16,531 nucleotides of DNA from Candidatus Micrarchaeota archaeon CG_4_10_14_0_2_um_filter_60_11 (GCA_002792915.1 PFPF01000039.1:1-16531), one strand, 5' to 3'; positions 7,013-12,622 are shown, counted from the first letter of the stretch. A program made the numbers and translations. The notes: a model not told the origin generated them from the sequence alone.

Positions 7013-7378
7013 ATGAACGGCAAACTGTTTTTGGTTTCAATCGCCGCCTGCCTGCTGCTCGCGGGCTGCGTGCAGACGCCGCCGGCGGCAACGCCGTCGC
7101 CGACGCAACAGGCACCGGCCGTGCCGACGGTAACGATTAACAACGGCTTCTTCGCGCCGGCGACCGTCGCGATAGCGAAGGGCGGGAGCGTGACCTGGTT
7201 CAACAACGACATCGAGCAGCACACGCTGTACTTCTTCGCCGAAGCGGGAACTATCCTGTCGCCGGGAGAGAACCTGAATAAAACGTTCTACTACGCGGGC
7301 AACCAGACTTACGCGGTAATCGACGCGCTGCCCGACGGCTCCGAGAACCGCTTCGAGGGCCTCGTAGTCGTGACCTAA
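7013..7378 (+). CDS. Cupredoxin-like lipoprotein with missing copper ligands
   Basis: A 121-residue protein with a lipoprotein signal peptide ending in LAGC (16-19), a Pro/Thr/Gln-rich linker (20-38) and a plastocyanin-like beta-sandwich. The cupredoxin pattern is clear: VTINNGFFAPATVAIAKGGS, then TWFNNDIEQHT with H70 at the first copper-ligand position, then a G-x-T-Y strand near the end. In true type 1 copper proteins the C-terminal loop supplies Cys, His and often Met. Here that loop (TYAVIDALPDGSENRFEG) has none of the three, and H70 is the only histidine. It is therefore probably a structural, binding or otherwise repurposed cupredoxin at the outer face of the membrane. The start is set by GGTGA (7002-7006) overlapping the previous stop, 6 bases before the ATG, so the two genes form an operon. 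Confidence 0.85.
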   Translation: MNGKLFLVSIAACLLLAGCVQTPPAATPSPTQQAPAVPTVTINNGFFAPATVAIAKGGSVTWFNNDIEQHTLYFFAEAGTILSPGENLNKTFYYAGNQTYAVIDALPDGSENRFEGLVVVT

Positions 7379-7383
7379 GCGAC

Positions 7384-7389
7384 TTTAAA
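7384..7389 (+). promoter_or_regulatory. TATA box for tRNA-Val
   Basis: TTTAAA is centred about 27 bases before the first base of the tRNA, the expected archaeal distance. It lies just after the stop codon of the cupredoxin-like gene. Confidence 0.6.
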
Positions 7390-7413
7390 GACGCGCGGCC
7401 AAAAAGCTACCGC

Positions 7414-7486
7414 GGGCCCGTAGTCGAATGGCTAAGACATCCCGTTTACACCGGGAAGATTCGGAGTTCGATTCTCCGCGGGCCCA
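7414..7486 (+). tRNA. tRNA-Val (anticodon UAC)
   Basis: A 73-base cloverleaf can be drawn by hand. The acceptor stem GGGCCCG (7414-7420) pairs with CGGGCCC (7479-7485), with discriminator A7486. The D stem is GTC/GAC. The anticodon stem TCCCG/CGGGA (7440-7444 with 7452-7456) encloses the seven-base loop TTTACAC, giving anticodon TAC at 7447-7449, which reads GUA and probably GUG. A five-base variable loop follows, then the T stem CGGAG/CTCCG with loop TTCGATT. There is no intron and CCA is not encoded. A coding sequence starts only five bases after the discriminator base. Confidence 0.96.
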
Positions 7487-7490
7487 CTGA

Positions 7491-7841
7491 ATGATTCCGA
7501 AAGTCGCATTCGTCTGCGGGTACGGGCGTTCCTCGTCCCAATTGGGCAAACTCGTCAAAAGTCTTGCTGAAGCGGACGGCCTGGAAATGGACGTTTACCA
7601 CGTCGCCCTGAACGAGGGCACGGAAGAGGGGGTCCGAAGCGCGTTGTCCAAAGCGCACGTAATCGTGGACGCGGGCGGCGGCAACTACACCCAGAGGATT
7701 CGAGCCGCATTGGGAGAAAAAGCCCTTCAAGCCAAAACACTGATGAAGTATGACACGTTTACCGAACAGGAGCTGTACGATGAAATCGTCGCCGGGCTGA
7801 GGCGCCGCGGGTTGCTGCCCGAACAGGGTTACAACCAGTAA
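7491..7841 (+). CDS. Small Rossmann-like protein with a Cys-containing P-loop; function unknown
   Basis: A 116-residue protein opening with a beta strand and loop, KVAFVCGYGRSSSQLGK (4-20). The C9-G-Y-G-R-S-S-S arrangement resembles the phosphate-binding loops of PTS enzyme IIB or low-molecular-weight tyrosine phosphatases, but it does not match the C-x5-R signature of the latter. A second strand with an AGGG turn lies at about 56-64 and the C-terminus is helical. I would not assign an activity. The ATG at 7491 is firm because an in-frame TGA (7488-7490) lies immediately before it. There is no ribosome site, and a TATA box at the usual distance would fall inside tRNA-Val. It is therefore probably transcribed with the tRNA and released as a leaderless message. 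Its last 13 bases overlap, antisense, the remnant at 7829-7870. Confidence 0.75.
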   Translation: MIPKVAFVCGYGRSSSQLGKLVKSLAEADGLEMDVYHVALNEGTEEGVRSALSKAHVIVDAGGGNYTQRIRAALGEKALQAKTLMKYDTFTEQELYDEIVAGLRRRGLLPEQGYNQ

Positions 7842-7870
7842 CTCTTGCCCGTTCCCGCGAATTCGCTCGG
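7829..7870 (-). pseudogene. Remnant: duplicated C-terminal codons of the lipocalin-like gene
   Basis: Read on the minus strand, this 42-base stretch ends in SEFAGTGKSYWL and a stop, the same 12 residues and stop that end the gene at 7927-9072. The two copies differ at 8 of 42 bases. All seven differences in the 13 matching codons are synonymous, including TAA against TAG. The match breaks abruptly upstream (Pro for Thr, then unrelated sequence). This pattern suggests the surviving tip of a paralogous gene whose body has been lost, not a recent copying slip. It overlaps the end of the small gene at 7491-7841 by 13 bases. Confidence 0.5.
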
Positions 7871-7874
7871 TTCC

Positions 7875-7895
7875 CCAGGGGGAGCGCCCCCTTGG
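7875..7895. other. GC-rich hairpin between converging genes
   Basis: CCAGGGGG (7875-7882) and CCCCCTTGG (7887-7895) form a stem with a four-base loop and one bulged T at 7893. Neither strand has a following T-tract, so termination is possible but not supported. It lies between the remnant and the true end of the lipocalin-like gene. Confidence 0.4.
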
Positions 7896-7926
7896 CAAAC
7901 CGCCACGCCTCGACCCCCCACTTTTG

Positions 7927-7968
7927 CTACAGCCAATAGCTTTTGCCCGTGCCCGCGAACTCGCTCGT
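7927..7968 (-). repeat. Parent copy of the duplicated 3' end
   Basis: These are the last 14 codons (stop included) of the lipocalin-like gene. They pair with 7829-7870, same orientation, 98 bases apart, 34 of 42 bases identical. The spacing is not a multiple of three and the intervening sequence is not duplicated. Confidence 0.75.
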
Positions 7969-9072
7969 GCCGACGGCCTTGTACTCCTTGCCGTCGATTG
8001 TGACGGTGGCCACGCACGGGTACGCGCGGTAGTCGATGTCCGCCGTCTCCAAAAAGTTGGCGAGGCGCTTGCCCTTGAGCTTGTGCAGCTCGCCGGGACC
8101 CGCGTTCTGTATCGCCAGCTTGACCGAGCCGTCCCTGTTCGACACGCGCACCAGCGGGATTTCGCCTTCCTCGAACTTGACGTCCGCTTCCGCGAAAGCC
8201 TCGAATTTTCCCGACGCCAGGTCGACGGTGTAAAACTGGTAGTTGAGGGGCAGGCGCCCTTCCTTCGTAGAGAAGAAGAAGTCGAAAAAGCCCACGATTT
8301 TCTCGGGCTTCAGGCCTTCGGGCTGTGACTGGCACGCCAAAACCGTCCACTGCCAGCCCACGGAAAAGAAGGGCACGTTCACGTGCACCGCTTCGGTGTA
8401 ACCGAAGTCGGATTCTATCAGCTTGCCCACGAGCGGCGCCAAGTCAGCGTAACCGATTTTTGCAAGGTCGCCCTTCGCGTTAATCGTCAGCCGCCCGTGC
8501 ATGGGCGCCAGGTACCAATACGAGAGCACCGAGCCGAACTTTTCGAACACGCACCGGTAATTCCCGATTTCCGGCTTGATGCGGCTGAACGAGTAATGCA
8601 ACGCCAATTCGTTTTCAGTGTCGCCCACGGTCACGTCGACTTCGTATTCAGGGCCCTTGCCGCGCCACTCGACGCGCTTCTTTGGCTCCTTAATGCTGGC
8701 GGCGCCGTTCAACGGGTCGAAAACCGCTTTGCACAAGCCCTCCTCGATGCCGTAAGTCTTGCCCTTGTAACGCAACTCGTTGAAAAGGAAGGAGTTCACG
8801 CCGTCGAAGCCTATCGCGCAGAAGCCGCTGGCGTCCTCGCCGCCCACGAACGCGTAAAGCCAGCCCTTCGAAAACAATCCGCTTCCGCCGTCGTACTCCC
8901 TCGCGAGGGAAAAGTACTTCGCGTACTTCTTCGCCGCCTGCGCGTCCAGCACCTTGAGCGTGTGCTTCAGTTCCGCGCGGTCTTTGCCGGCGGCGTTCTT
9001 GCTTACCTTAGGCTCCACCGAAAAGAGCAGCAGGTCTTCGTTCGTCGCGGTTGCCACGCACGCGTTAACCAT
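7927..9072 (-). CDS. Lipocalin-like protein, possibly AttH/CrtC (carotenoid hydratase-like) superfamily
   Basis: A 381-residue, Tyr/Trp/Phe-rich, beta-type protein without a signal peptide or membrane helix. Features seen: YWYLAPMHGRLTI (185-197), GYADL (207-211), a GWQW motif (239-242), FFDFFFS (262-268) and a conserved-looking end, SEFAGTGKSYWL. The order of a YWYL..MHG segment, a G-Y-x-D-x segment and a W-x-W motif resembles the double-lipocalin fold of the AttH/CrtC/tocopherol-cyclase-like superfamily; DUF2804-type proteins are another candidate. A hydrophobic ligand is a reasonable guess; the reaction is unknown. The reading frame extends far upstream into the synthetase gene, so the start must be internal. 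ATG 9072 is the first plausible one. A TATA-like TTTTTATTT (9079-9087) would place the transcript start near 9057, where an in-frame GTG could be a leaderless start instead. Confidence 0.7.
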   Translation of the reverse strand: MVNACVATATNEDLLLFSVEPKVSKNAAGKDRAELKHTLKVLDAQAAKKYAKYFSLAREYDGGSGLFSKGWLYAFVGGEDASGFCAIGFDGVNSFLFNELRYKGKTYGIEEGLCKAVFDPLNGAASIKEPKKRVEWRGKGPEYEVDVTVGDTENELALHYSFSRIKPEIGNYRCVFEKFGSVLSYWYLAPMHGRLTINAKGDLAKIGYADLAPLVGKLIESDFGYTEAVHVNVPFFSVGWQWTVLACQSQPEGLKPEKIVGFFDFFFSTKEGRLPLNYQFYTVDLASGKFEAFAEADVKFEEGEIPLVRVSNRDGSVKLAIQNAGPGELHKLKGKRLANFLETADIDYRAYPCVATVTIDGKEYKAVGTSEFAGTGKSYWL

Positions 9073-9076
9073 CCGC

Positions 9077-9111
9077 GAAATAAAAAGAGCACGCGCGCCT
9101 CTTTTCGGCGC
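9077..9111 (-). terminator. Hairpin and T-run after the asparagine synthetase gene
   Basis: GCGCC/GGCGC (9095-9099 with 9107-9111, seven-base loop) follows the stop at 9122 on the minus strand. The T-rich complement of 9077-9089 comes next. The same T-rich stretch may act as the TATA element of the lipocalin-like gene, so the two functions may overlap. Confidence 0.4.
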
Positions 9112-9121
9112 TGCGCGGCCG

Positions 9122-10123
9122 TCAGTAAAGCGTCTCCGCGTTGAGGGGGTAGCTCGTCGCCTGCCTGATGTCCGAAAAGCCGAGCACGCTCTGCGAAACG
9201 CGCGGGAACCCGATGCCGCAGCCCGAATGCAGGATTGGGTTATCCCGAACCAGCGACAGGTAATCCTCGAATTCGGAAAGCGCAACCCCGCGCTTGCTCA
9301 AAATCGAGTACATGCTGCTCGCGAGCAGCCGCTCCTTCAGCAGCGCGTAGTCGTCCTCGCGCTCCGCGCTGCCCACCGCCTCGCCGCTGTGCGGCAGGAT
9401 CAGGTCCGCGCTGTTCACCACGCTGTCGTCCGAACGGTTCACGCGCATGTTGAAAAATTTTATCGCCTTCGGGAAGTGCGTTATGAACAGCGGCCTGCCG
9501 CCCGTCGCCGCCACTAGGCGCAGCTCGTGCGAATGCTTCAAATCCGAGCCCCACCCGACTTCAAGCGGCGTTCCCTCCAGCAGCCCGATCGCCTCGGCGT
9601 AGCTTATGCGGTTGAACGGCTTGAGGTATTCCGCAAGGTCGGCCGGGCTTCGGCCGAGCAGGGCGAGCTCGCCGGGCGCGTTCGCCACCGCACCCGCGAC
9701 CATCGCCTTCACCGTTCCCTCGACGTGATTAAGCAGCGACTCGAAGCCGCCCCGGTGCTCGAACTCGAGGAGCTGGAACTGGTTCAAGTGCCTCGCGTCC
9801 ACCTTCGCTTCCGCCCGCGAGCTCGTAATCACGGTCCAAACCTTCTCGTGCCGCGGAATCTTCGCCTCCAAATAAAGCTGCCCGGTCTGCGCAAGGTACG
9901 CGTTCCTGCCGAAGTGGTCAACCGAGTAAAGCGTGTCCACGTTCTCGCACGCGCCGGTCACGCGCGTCAGCGTGGGCACGTCAACCCACATGAACCCGTT
10001 GCCGCGGAAGTAGTCCAGCGCGCCCCAGTACAGCGCGTCGTTCACGCGGTCTATGGCTTCAAACGCCGTTCCGTTAATCAAACCGAACCTGCCGTCGGTC
10101 GACTTGAGCGTTTCCAGCTCCAT
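9122..10123 (-). CDS. Archaeal-type asparagine synthetase (AsnRS-like catalytic core, no anticodon domain)
   Basis: A 333-residue class II aminoacyl-tRNA-synthetase-like catalytic domain. Seen: VDVPTLTRVTGACEN (47-61) after the motif 1 helix, LAQTGQLYLEA (78-87 region), SSRAEAKVDARHLNQFQLLE (101-120) as the motif 2 region, SGEAVGSAERE (246-256), and GCGIGFPR (301-308) as motif 3 with its arginine kept. The N-terminal OB-fold that binds the anticodon in AsnRS and AspRS is absent, as in the archaeal enzyme that makes asparagine from aspartate, ammonia and ATP. The usual Glu before the motif 3 Arg is Pro307 here. A non-synthetase paralogue is the main alternative. The ATG at 10123 is supported by GAGGTGG placed 7 bases before it. 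The gene diverges from a TrmB-type regulator, which could control it. Confidence 0.78.
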   Translation of the reverse strand: MELETLKSTDGRFGLINGTAFEAIDRVNDALYWGALDYFRGNGFMWVDVPTLTRVTGACENVDTLYSVDHFGRNAYLAQTGQLYLEAKIPRHEKVWTVITSSRAEAKVDARHLNQFQLLEFEHRGGFESLLNHVEGTVKAMVAGAVANAPGELALLGRSPADLAEYLKPFNRISYAEAIGLLEGTPLEVGWGSDLKHSHELRLVAATGGRPLFITHFPKAIKFFNMRVNRSDDSVVNSADLILPHSGEAVGSAEREDDYALLKERLLASSMYSILSKRGVALSEFEDYLSLVRDNPILHSGCGIGFPRVSQSVLGFSDIRQATSYPLNAETLY

Positions 10124-10158
10124 AACCCTACCACCTCGAAGCTGACGCGGGCGAAGCA

Positions 10159-10168
10159 TTAAAATATT
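10159..10168. promoter_or_regulatory. Shared AT box of the divergent asparagine synthetase/TrmB promoter
   Basis: TTAAAATATT serves both directions. Rightward it predicts a start near 10190, on the regulator's ATG (10192). Leftward it predicts a start near 10137, giving the synthetase gene a leader of about 14 bases with a GAGGTGG site. Confidence 0.6.
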
Positions 10169-10169
10169 C

Positions 10170-10189
10170 GTTGTAGAATTACTTACAAC
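10170..10189. promoter_or_regulatory. Inverted repeat, candidate operator
   Basis: GTTGTA (10170-10175) and TACAAC (10184-10189) form a perfect six-base inverted repeat with an eight-base spacer. It begins two bases after the AT box and ends two bases before the regulator's ATG, a place where a bound protein would block both promoter use and start. Autoregulation by the adjacent TrmB-like protein is the simplest reading. Confidence 0.55.
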
Positions 10190-10191
10190 AA

Positions 10192-10908
10192 ATGAAGGAG
10201 ACTGAAGCGCTGGAAAAGTCGTGCGGGCTGTCGCGCAACGAGGCGCGCGTCTACTTGGCGCTTGTACGGCTGGGCTCATCAAAGGCGGGAAAAATCTCGA
10301 AGGAAGCCGCAATCGACCGCACTTCCGCCTACAATTCCCTAAAGTCGCTGCTGGAAAAGGGCCTGGCGTCCTACGCGACGATTGGAAAAGTCAAATGGTT
10401 CCAGGCGGTTGACCCGCGCGCCCTCAAGGACTACCTTGCCGCCAAGCTGGAGGACTTGGACGCGGTGCTGCCCGGCCTCGAGCGCAAGTACGCGGCGGAA
10501 AAGCTGCAGAGCAACATGCGGCTTTACAAGGGCGACCGCGGCATCAGGACCGTGCTGGGCATGGTGATTCACGAAGGCGCGGAGAACCGCGTGTTCGGTT
10601 CGGAAAACCAGCTGGACTCGAGGATGCCCGCGTTCGCCGCGAAATTCAAGGCGCTCCTGGAAAAGCGCAGGATTCCCACGAAAAACCTTGTGCGCCAGGG
10701 CCGCAAGATGCACGAAACTAAGTTACGCAAGGCGCGTTACGCGCCGCTGGAAACGGAATCCCCGGTAGTCACGAACGTTTTCGGCAACAAGATAGCGATA
10801 ATAATCTGGAGCGAGACGCCGGAAGCCATACTGATAGACAACGCGACCGCAGCGGCGGCCTACCGCGAATACTTCGACTTCATGTGGCGGAACGCAAGCC
10901 GCTCATGA
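10192..10908 (+). CDS. TrmB-family transcriptional regulator
   Basis: A 238-residue protein. Residues about 5-75 form a winged helix-turn-helix: LSRNEARVYLALVRLG, then the recognition part RTSAYNSLKSLLEKGLA, then a wing with KVKWFQAVDP. This layout is typical of the archaeal TrmB family. A short coiled segment (about 76-105) precedes a PLD-like effector or dimerisation domain (about 105-235), where FGSENQLD and IIWSETPEAILIDN are visible. The separate C-terminal sugar-binding domain of long TrmB proteins is absent, so the effector cannot be guessed. A TATA-like box at 10159-10168 puts the transcript start at the ATG, so the mRNA is leaderless. The inverted repeat directly upstream suggests autoregulation and possible control of the divergent asparagine synthetase. 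Confidence 0.88.
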   Translation: MKETEALEKSCGLSRNEARVYLALVRLGSSKAGKISKEAAIDRTSAYNSLKSLLEKGLASYATIGKVKWFQAVDPRALKDYLAAKLEDLDAVLPGLERKYAAEKLQSNMRLYKGDRGIRTVLGMVIHEGAENRVFGSENQLDSRMPAFAAKFKALLEKRRIPTKNLVRQGRKMHETKLRKARYAPLETESPVVTNVFGNKIAIIIWSETPEAILIDNATAAAAYREYFDFMWRNASRS

Positions 10909-10919
10909 CTTGGCGGCGG

Positions 10920-11810
10920 TCACGCGAGGCGTGCCCCCTTCTCCGAATAAACGCGCTTGGCGCCGGTCCCCTCGACGAACTTCTTCAGCTCCAACGAGTC
11001 CGCGTGGTCGCTCAACGCGAACTGCCCGTCAGTCGCAAAGGGGCGGCACAGCGCCCAACCCGTAGCCACGGCAGTACGCACCTTTCGGCCGTAGAATTGC
11101 TTTAGGCGCGATGCGAGCGGCCTGCCAACGCGGTTCATGGGAAGCACGGCGGTGAACGCGCCCTTCAGCGCCGCCCTGCCTTCGTCGCTTTCCGCGGCAA
11201 GGAAGTCAAGAGGTATGCCGTGCCGCAGGTAGGCGCGGCAGAGCTCGGCCGTTTCGCCTGAAACCAGCGGGGTGATAGCCGCGTACTCGTTCAGGCAGGC
11301 TACGAGCTCTTGCGCCTTGCCCAGCGCGTAACCGCCGAAAACCGTTATCACGCCCGCAGCCTCGTTGGCCTTCGCCCACTTGCCGATTTGGTCGTAAACT
11401 GTCTCGCGAGGCGGAAAAACGAATTCCGGGGAAGCGAAAGTCCCGTCCACCACAAGGTCATCACAAGAGCGCATTTCCGCGCCCTTTACGGTCAGCGAGT
11501 CCGAAAGCTTGAAGTCCGGCGCGTATGTGCAGACGCAGCCGTCCAGTTCGGCGCGCAACTGTAACGCACCCAAAACGTGGCCCGCGCGAAGCAGCTGGAA
11601 GCCATTGTTCCACCGCTCGCCCGCAAGGCTGAAGCCGCGGGTTTTCAGCAAGTCGAGCGTGGCGTCCGACGCCATGACGCGCTTGCTTTTCTTTGAAGAA
11701 AAAGCATGGTCCGCGTGGGCGTGCGAAATGAAAACGTTCTCGTGGCGGCAGTCCAAGCCGACTTCCTCTTCGCCGCACAGGTGGACGCCGGACTTTGTGA
11801 AGCTGAACAC
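10920..11810 (-). CDS. Metallo-beta-lactamase/beta-CASP-type nuclease-like protein
   Basis: A 296-residue protein with the HxHxDH signature HAHADH at 30-35, a third-motif histidine H78 (RAGHVLGALQL), Asp99 in YAPDF where the family has the metal-bridging Asp, and VDGTFASPEF at 121-130. Near the C-terminus, ALSDHADSLEL (265-275) is the conserved SxHAD motif of the beta-CASP/exonuclease group (COG1236-like RNA or DNA processing nucleases). It ends at VYSEKGARLA, short of the usual C-terminal tail where relatives carry a VHG-type segment. The metal set thus appears mostly present, while the extreme C-terminus is reduced. The start is GTG 11810, with a TATA-like box about 26 bases upstream, which suggests a leaderless message. 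It converges on the TrmB gene with an 11-base gap. Confidence 0.82.
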   Translation of the reverse strand: MFSFTKSGVHLCGEEEVGLDCRHENVFISHAHADHAFSSKKSKRVMASDATLDLLKTRGFSLAGERWNNGFQLLRAGHVLGALQLRAELDGCVCTYAPDFKLSDSLTVKGAEMRSCDDLVVDGTFASPEFVFPPRETVYDQIGKWAKANEAAGVITVFGGYALGKAQELVACLNEYAAITPLVSGETAELCRAYLRHGIPLDFLAAESDEGRAALKGAFTAVLPMNRVGRPLASRLKQFYGRKVRTAVATGWALCRPFATDGQFALSDHADSLELKKFVEGTGAKRVYSEKGARLA

Positions 11811-11830
11811 GAACGGGTTAAAGCGAAAGG

Positions 11831-11838
11831 AATTATTA
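11831..11838 (-). promoter_or_regulatory. TATA-like box for the beta-CASP-type gene
   Basis: The minus strand reads CATAATAATT around here. It is centred about 26 bases before the GTG start at 11810, again pointing to a leaderless transcript. Together with the inverted repeat at 11869-11890 it is the main content of the 188-base gap at 11811-11998. Confidence 0.45.
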
Positions 11839-11868
11839 TGCCTTGCGCAGACGTGGGCTTTGAATTTT

Positions 11869-11890
11869 AAGTAGTCGTTTAGGGCTACTT
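11869..11890. other. Inverted repeat in the 188-base intergenic gap
   Basis: AAGTAG and CTACTT form a perfect six-base stem around a ten-base spacer. It lies about 35 bases upstream of the TATA-like box of the beta-CASP-type gene and well after the stop of the methyltransferase gene. It may be an operator or an RNA hairpin. The rest of the gap is AT-richer than its surroundings and shows no gene I can support. Confidence 0.35.
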
Positions 11891-11998
11891 ATTCTTCAGT
11901 TTTCGGACTTTTTCTTCAAGACAGACTTCTTATTCAAAGCCGCAGCCGTGCCCAATCAGTACGGTGAAAAAGCGGTTTTGAAATATAGGCGGCGCGGA

Positions 11999-12616
11999 TT
12001 AAGCCGTCGGCTGCGCGGCCTTTGACGCGGCAGGGACCGCGACGGCGGGCTTGCGCATGAAAATCAGGAACGCGGTGTGAATCAATCCGATGTTCACCGG
12101 TCGGCAGCCCTGCTCGCGCACGAGCCACTGCCGCTCCATGTTTTCAACGCACTCTTCCAGAACGAGCCCGGCCTTTAGCCCCGCGTTCACGAACGCGCGC
12201 ATCTGCTCGGAATGCGGCGTGTAACCCACCAAGAGCCCGCCCTGCTTCATGCGCGTGGCCGCGCGCTTGACTAGCTTGTTGGAATCTCCGCAATCCAGGA
12301 ACACGAAGTCCGCTTCGCCCTTGAAGCCCTTGAACGCGGAACCGCGCACGATTTTCACCACGCCTTCCAGGCCCGCGCGGCGCACGTTGCCTTCCGCCAA
12401 ATCCGCGAATTCCGGGCGCCGCTCGAAGGAATGAACGCGTCCGTTGGGTGCGACCGCGAGGCCCCAGGCGATTGCCGCCCAGCCGCTTCCCGCGCCCGCG
12501 TCCAGCACCACGTCCCCGTGCTGCAAACCCGCCCTCGCGAGCACCGAACCCAAATCCTTGGGCAGCACCACTGCCGGGCCGCGCTTTAGCTTCCGGTGAA
12601 AACCCTGCGGGAACAT
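11999..12616 (-). CDS. TrmI-like tRNA (adenine-N1) methyltransferase, short form
   Basis: A 205-residue class I S-adenosylmethionine-dependent methyltransferase. The N-terminal FHRKLKRGPAVVLPKDLG matches the RGPQ..PKD segment of TrmI. Motif I is DAGAGSGW (39-46), SFERRPEF (63-70) carries the acidic residue for ribose binding, and GYTPHSEQM and RPVNIGLIHTAFLIFMRK match the TrmI C-terminal pattern. TrmI methylates N1 of adenine 57/58 in the tRNA T-loop. Two differences stand out: the small N-terminal beta domain of full-length TrmI (about 60 residues) is absent, and the DLPxP motif is LDCGDS (107-112). Substrate may therefore differ. An Ala/Pro/Val-rich tail follows residue 188. It starts six bases after the bacterioferritin stop and is probably translated from the same mRNA. 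Confidence 0.75.
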   Translation of the reverse strand: MFPQGFHRKLKRGPAVVLPKDLGSVLARAGLQHGDVVLDAGAGSGWAAIAWGLAVAPNGRVHSFERRPEFADLAEGNVRRAGLEGVVKIVRGSAFKGFKGEADFVFLDCGDSNKLVKRAATRMKQGGLLVGYTPHSEQMRAFVNAGLKAGLVLEECVENMERQWLVREQGCRPVNIGLIHTAFLIFMRKPAVAVPAASKAAQPTA

Positions 12617-12622
12617 TTGTTT

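Noticed and set aside
7842..7926. Tandem duplication of the whole 98-base unit
   Set aside because: Only the first 42 bases match. The next 56 show no similarity to the corresponding stretch of the other copy, so a simple tandem duplication does not explain it.
7829..8350. Minus-strand frame ending in SEFAGTGKSYWL considered as a full gene
   Set aside because: Only the last 12 residues are meaningful. Upstream, the frame is a +1 shadow of the true lipocalin-like gene, Arg/Gly-rich without structure. It is reported as a remnant only.
8383..9144. Open frame of about 250 codons opposite the lipocalin-like gene
   Set aside because: It is rich in Arg/Val/Ala/His in the pattern typical of antisense shadows here, and the opposite strand encodes a better-composed protein with motifs.
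9527..10162. Open frame opposite the asparagine synthetase gene
   Set aside because: It is a shadow of the synthetase gene with no promoter or motif.
11934..12128. Small minus-strand frame across the gap and the methyltransferase end
   Set aside because: It overlaps the methyltransferase gene in another frame, is Arg-rich, and has no start signal.
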